Positions 4,831 through 5,018 of a stretch of 5,018 nucleotides of DNA are shown piece after piece. Position 1 is the first letter of the stretch; every line of letters begins with the position of its first letter. Made by a program: the position numbers and the translations under genes. The stretch spans positions 1 through 5,018 of the forward strand of contig CAJXGK010000174.1 in the NCBI GenBank assembly GCA_913053815.1, read 5' to 3'. The notes beneath the pieces were generated by a model that saw nothing but the letters and a program-made list of their open reading frames with translations, did no database searches and was not told the DNA's origin. Source of the stretch: an uncultured Rhodanobacteraceae bacterium. Lineage in GTDB: Bacteria; Pseudomonadota; Gammaproteobacteria; Xanthomonadales; Rhodanobacteraceae.

Positions 4831-5018
4831 TTACAGCTGGAATTCACTTCCCAAATAGACGGAACGAACCTTTTCATCGGCAAGAATGTGCTGGGGTGAG
4901 CCCTTGGCCAGAACCGAACCCTCATTGAGGATGTAGGCATGGTCACAGATGCCGAGCGTTTCCCGTACATTATGGTCGGTGATCAGCAGGCCTATACCCA
5001 TATTTTTCAGCTGTGAAA
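4831..5018 (-). CDS. lptB: LptB, ATPase of the lipopolysaccharide export ABC transporter (C-terminal part, cut by window edge)
   Basis: This is the last 61 codons of a gene that enters from the right edge; the TAA stop is at 4833-4831. LptB is the cytoplasmic ATP-binding cassette subunit of LptB2FGC, which extracts lipopolysaccharide from the inner membrane and pushes it across the periplasm to the outer membrane. The visible protein shows the H-loop segment [10 protein letters not shown], in which the conserved His follows TD as in LptB. It is followed by [17 protein letters not shown], then [18 protein letters not shown], which matches the LptB C-terminal pattern (YLGxxFxL) closely enough to separate it from other ABC ATPases. 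Walker A, Walker B and the signature motif lie outside the window. The gene normally sits just upstream of rpoN in proteobacteria, as here (93-nt gap). No convincing terminator is seen in that gap, so read-through into rpoN is plausible. Confidence 0.95.
   Translation of the reverse strand, partial: SQLKNMGIGLLITDHNVRETLGICDHAYILNEGSVLAKGSPQHILADEKVRSVYLGSEFQL

Overview
The window is one stretch of a bacterial chromosome with every recognisable gene on the minus strand. In transcription order it reads: lptB (3' end only), rpoN, hpf, hprK, rapZ, a mannose-family PTS EIIA gene, and ptsH. This is the conserved proteobacterial 'rpoN cluster'. LptB and RapZ, together with a proteobacterial-type HprK beside a Man-type EIIA and HPr, point to a beta/gammaproteobacterium-like Gram-negative (xanthomonad-, Acidithiobacillus- or neisserial-like layouts are comparable). 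Base composition looks moderately GC-rich. Genus cannot be fixed from the window alone.

Layout: lptB enters from the right edge and stops at 4831. rpoN (472 aa) runs 4737-3319, hpf 3205-2885, hprK 2733-1783, rapZ 1778-909, EIIA 905-516 and ptsH 368-99. The last 98 bases (98-1) hold no identifiable gene. hprK-rapZ-EIIA are packed with 3-4 nt gaps, so they are almost certainly one transcript. Gaps of 93 to 151 nt separate lptB/rpoN, rpoN/hpf, hpf/hprK and EIIA/ptsH, and these carry the less ordinary signals: four inverted repeats before hprK, and strong Shine-Dalgarno sequences that do not belong to the annotated downstream gene.

How the genes work together: LptB powers lipopolysaccharide export. 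RpoN is sigma-54 and Hpf hibernates ribosomes. The rest form a regulatory phosphotransfer module with no sugar permease in view. HPr carries both His15 (phosphorylated by enzyme I) and Ser46 (target of HprK kinase/phosphorylase). EIIA has the receiving His10. RapZ is the P-loop regulator normally linked to this cluster. ptsN (EIIA-Ntr), which often sits between hpf and hprK, is absent; the 151-nt inverted-repeat-rich gap occupies its place. ptsI is not visible either and may lie beyond the left edge or elsewhere.

No mobile elements, CRISPR arrays, tRNA or rRNA were seen. The module is mostly a known type; the unusual points are the missing ptsN, the structured hprK leader, an atypical HprK P-loop, and possible small ORFs in the gaps.
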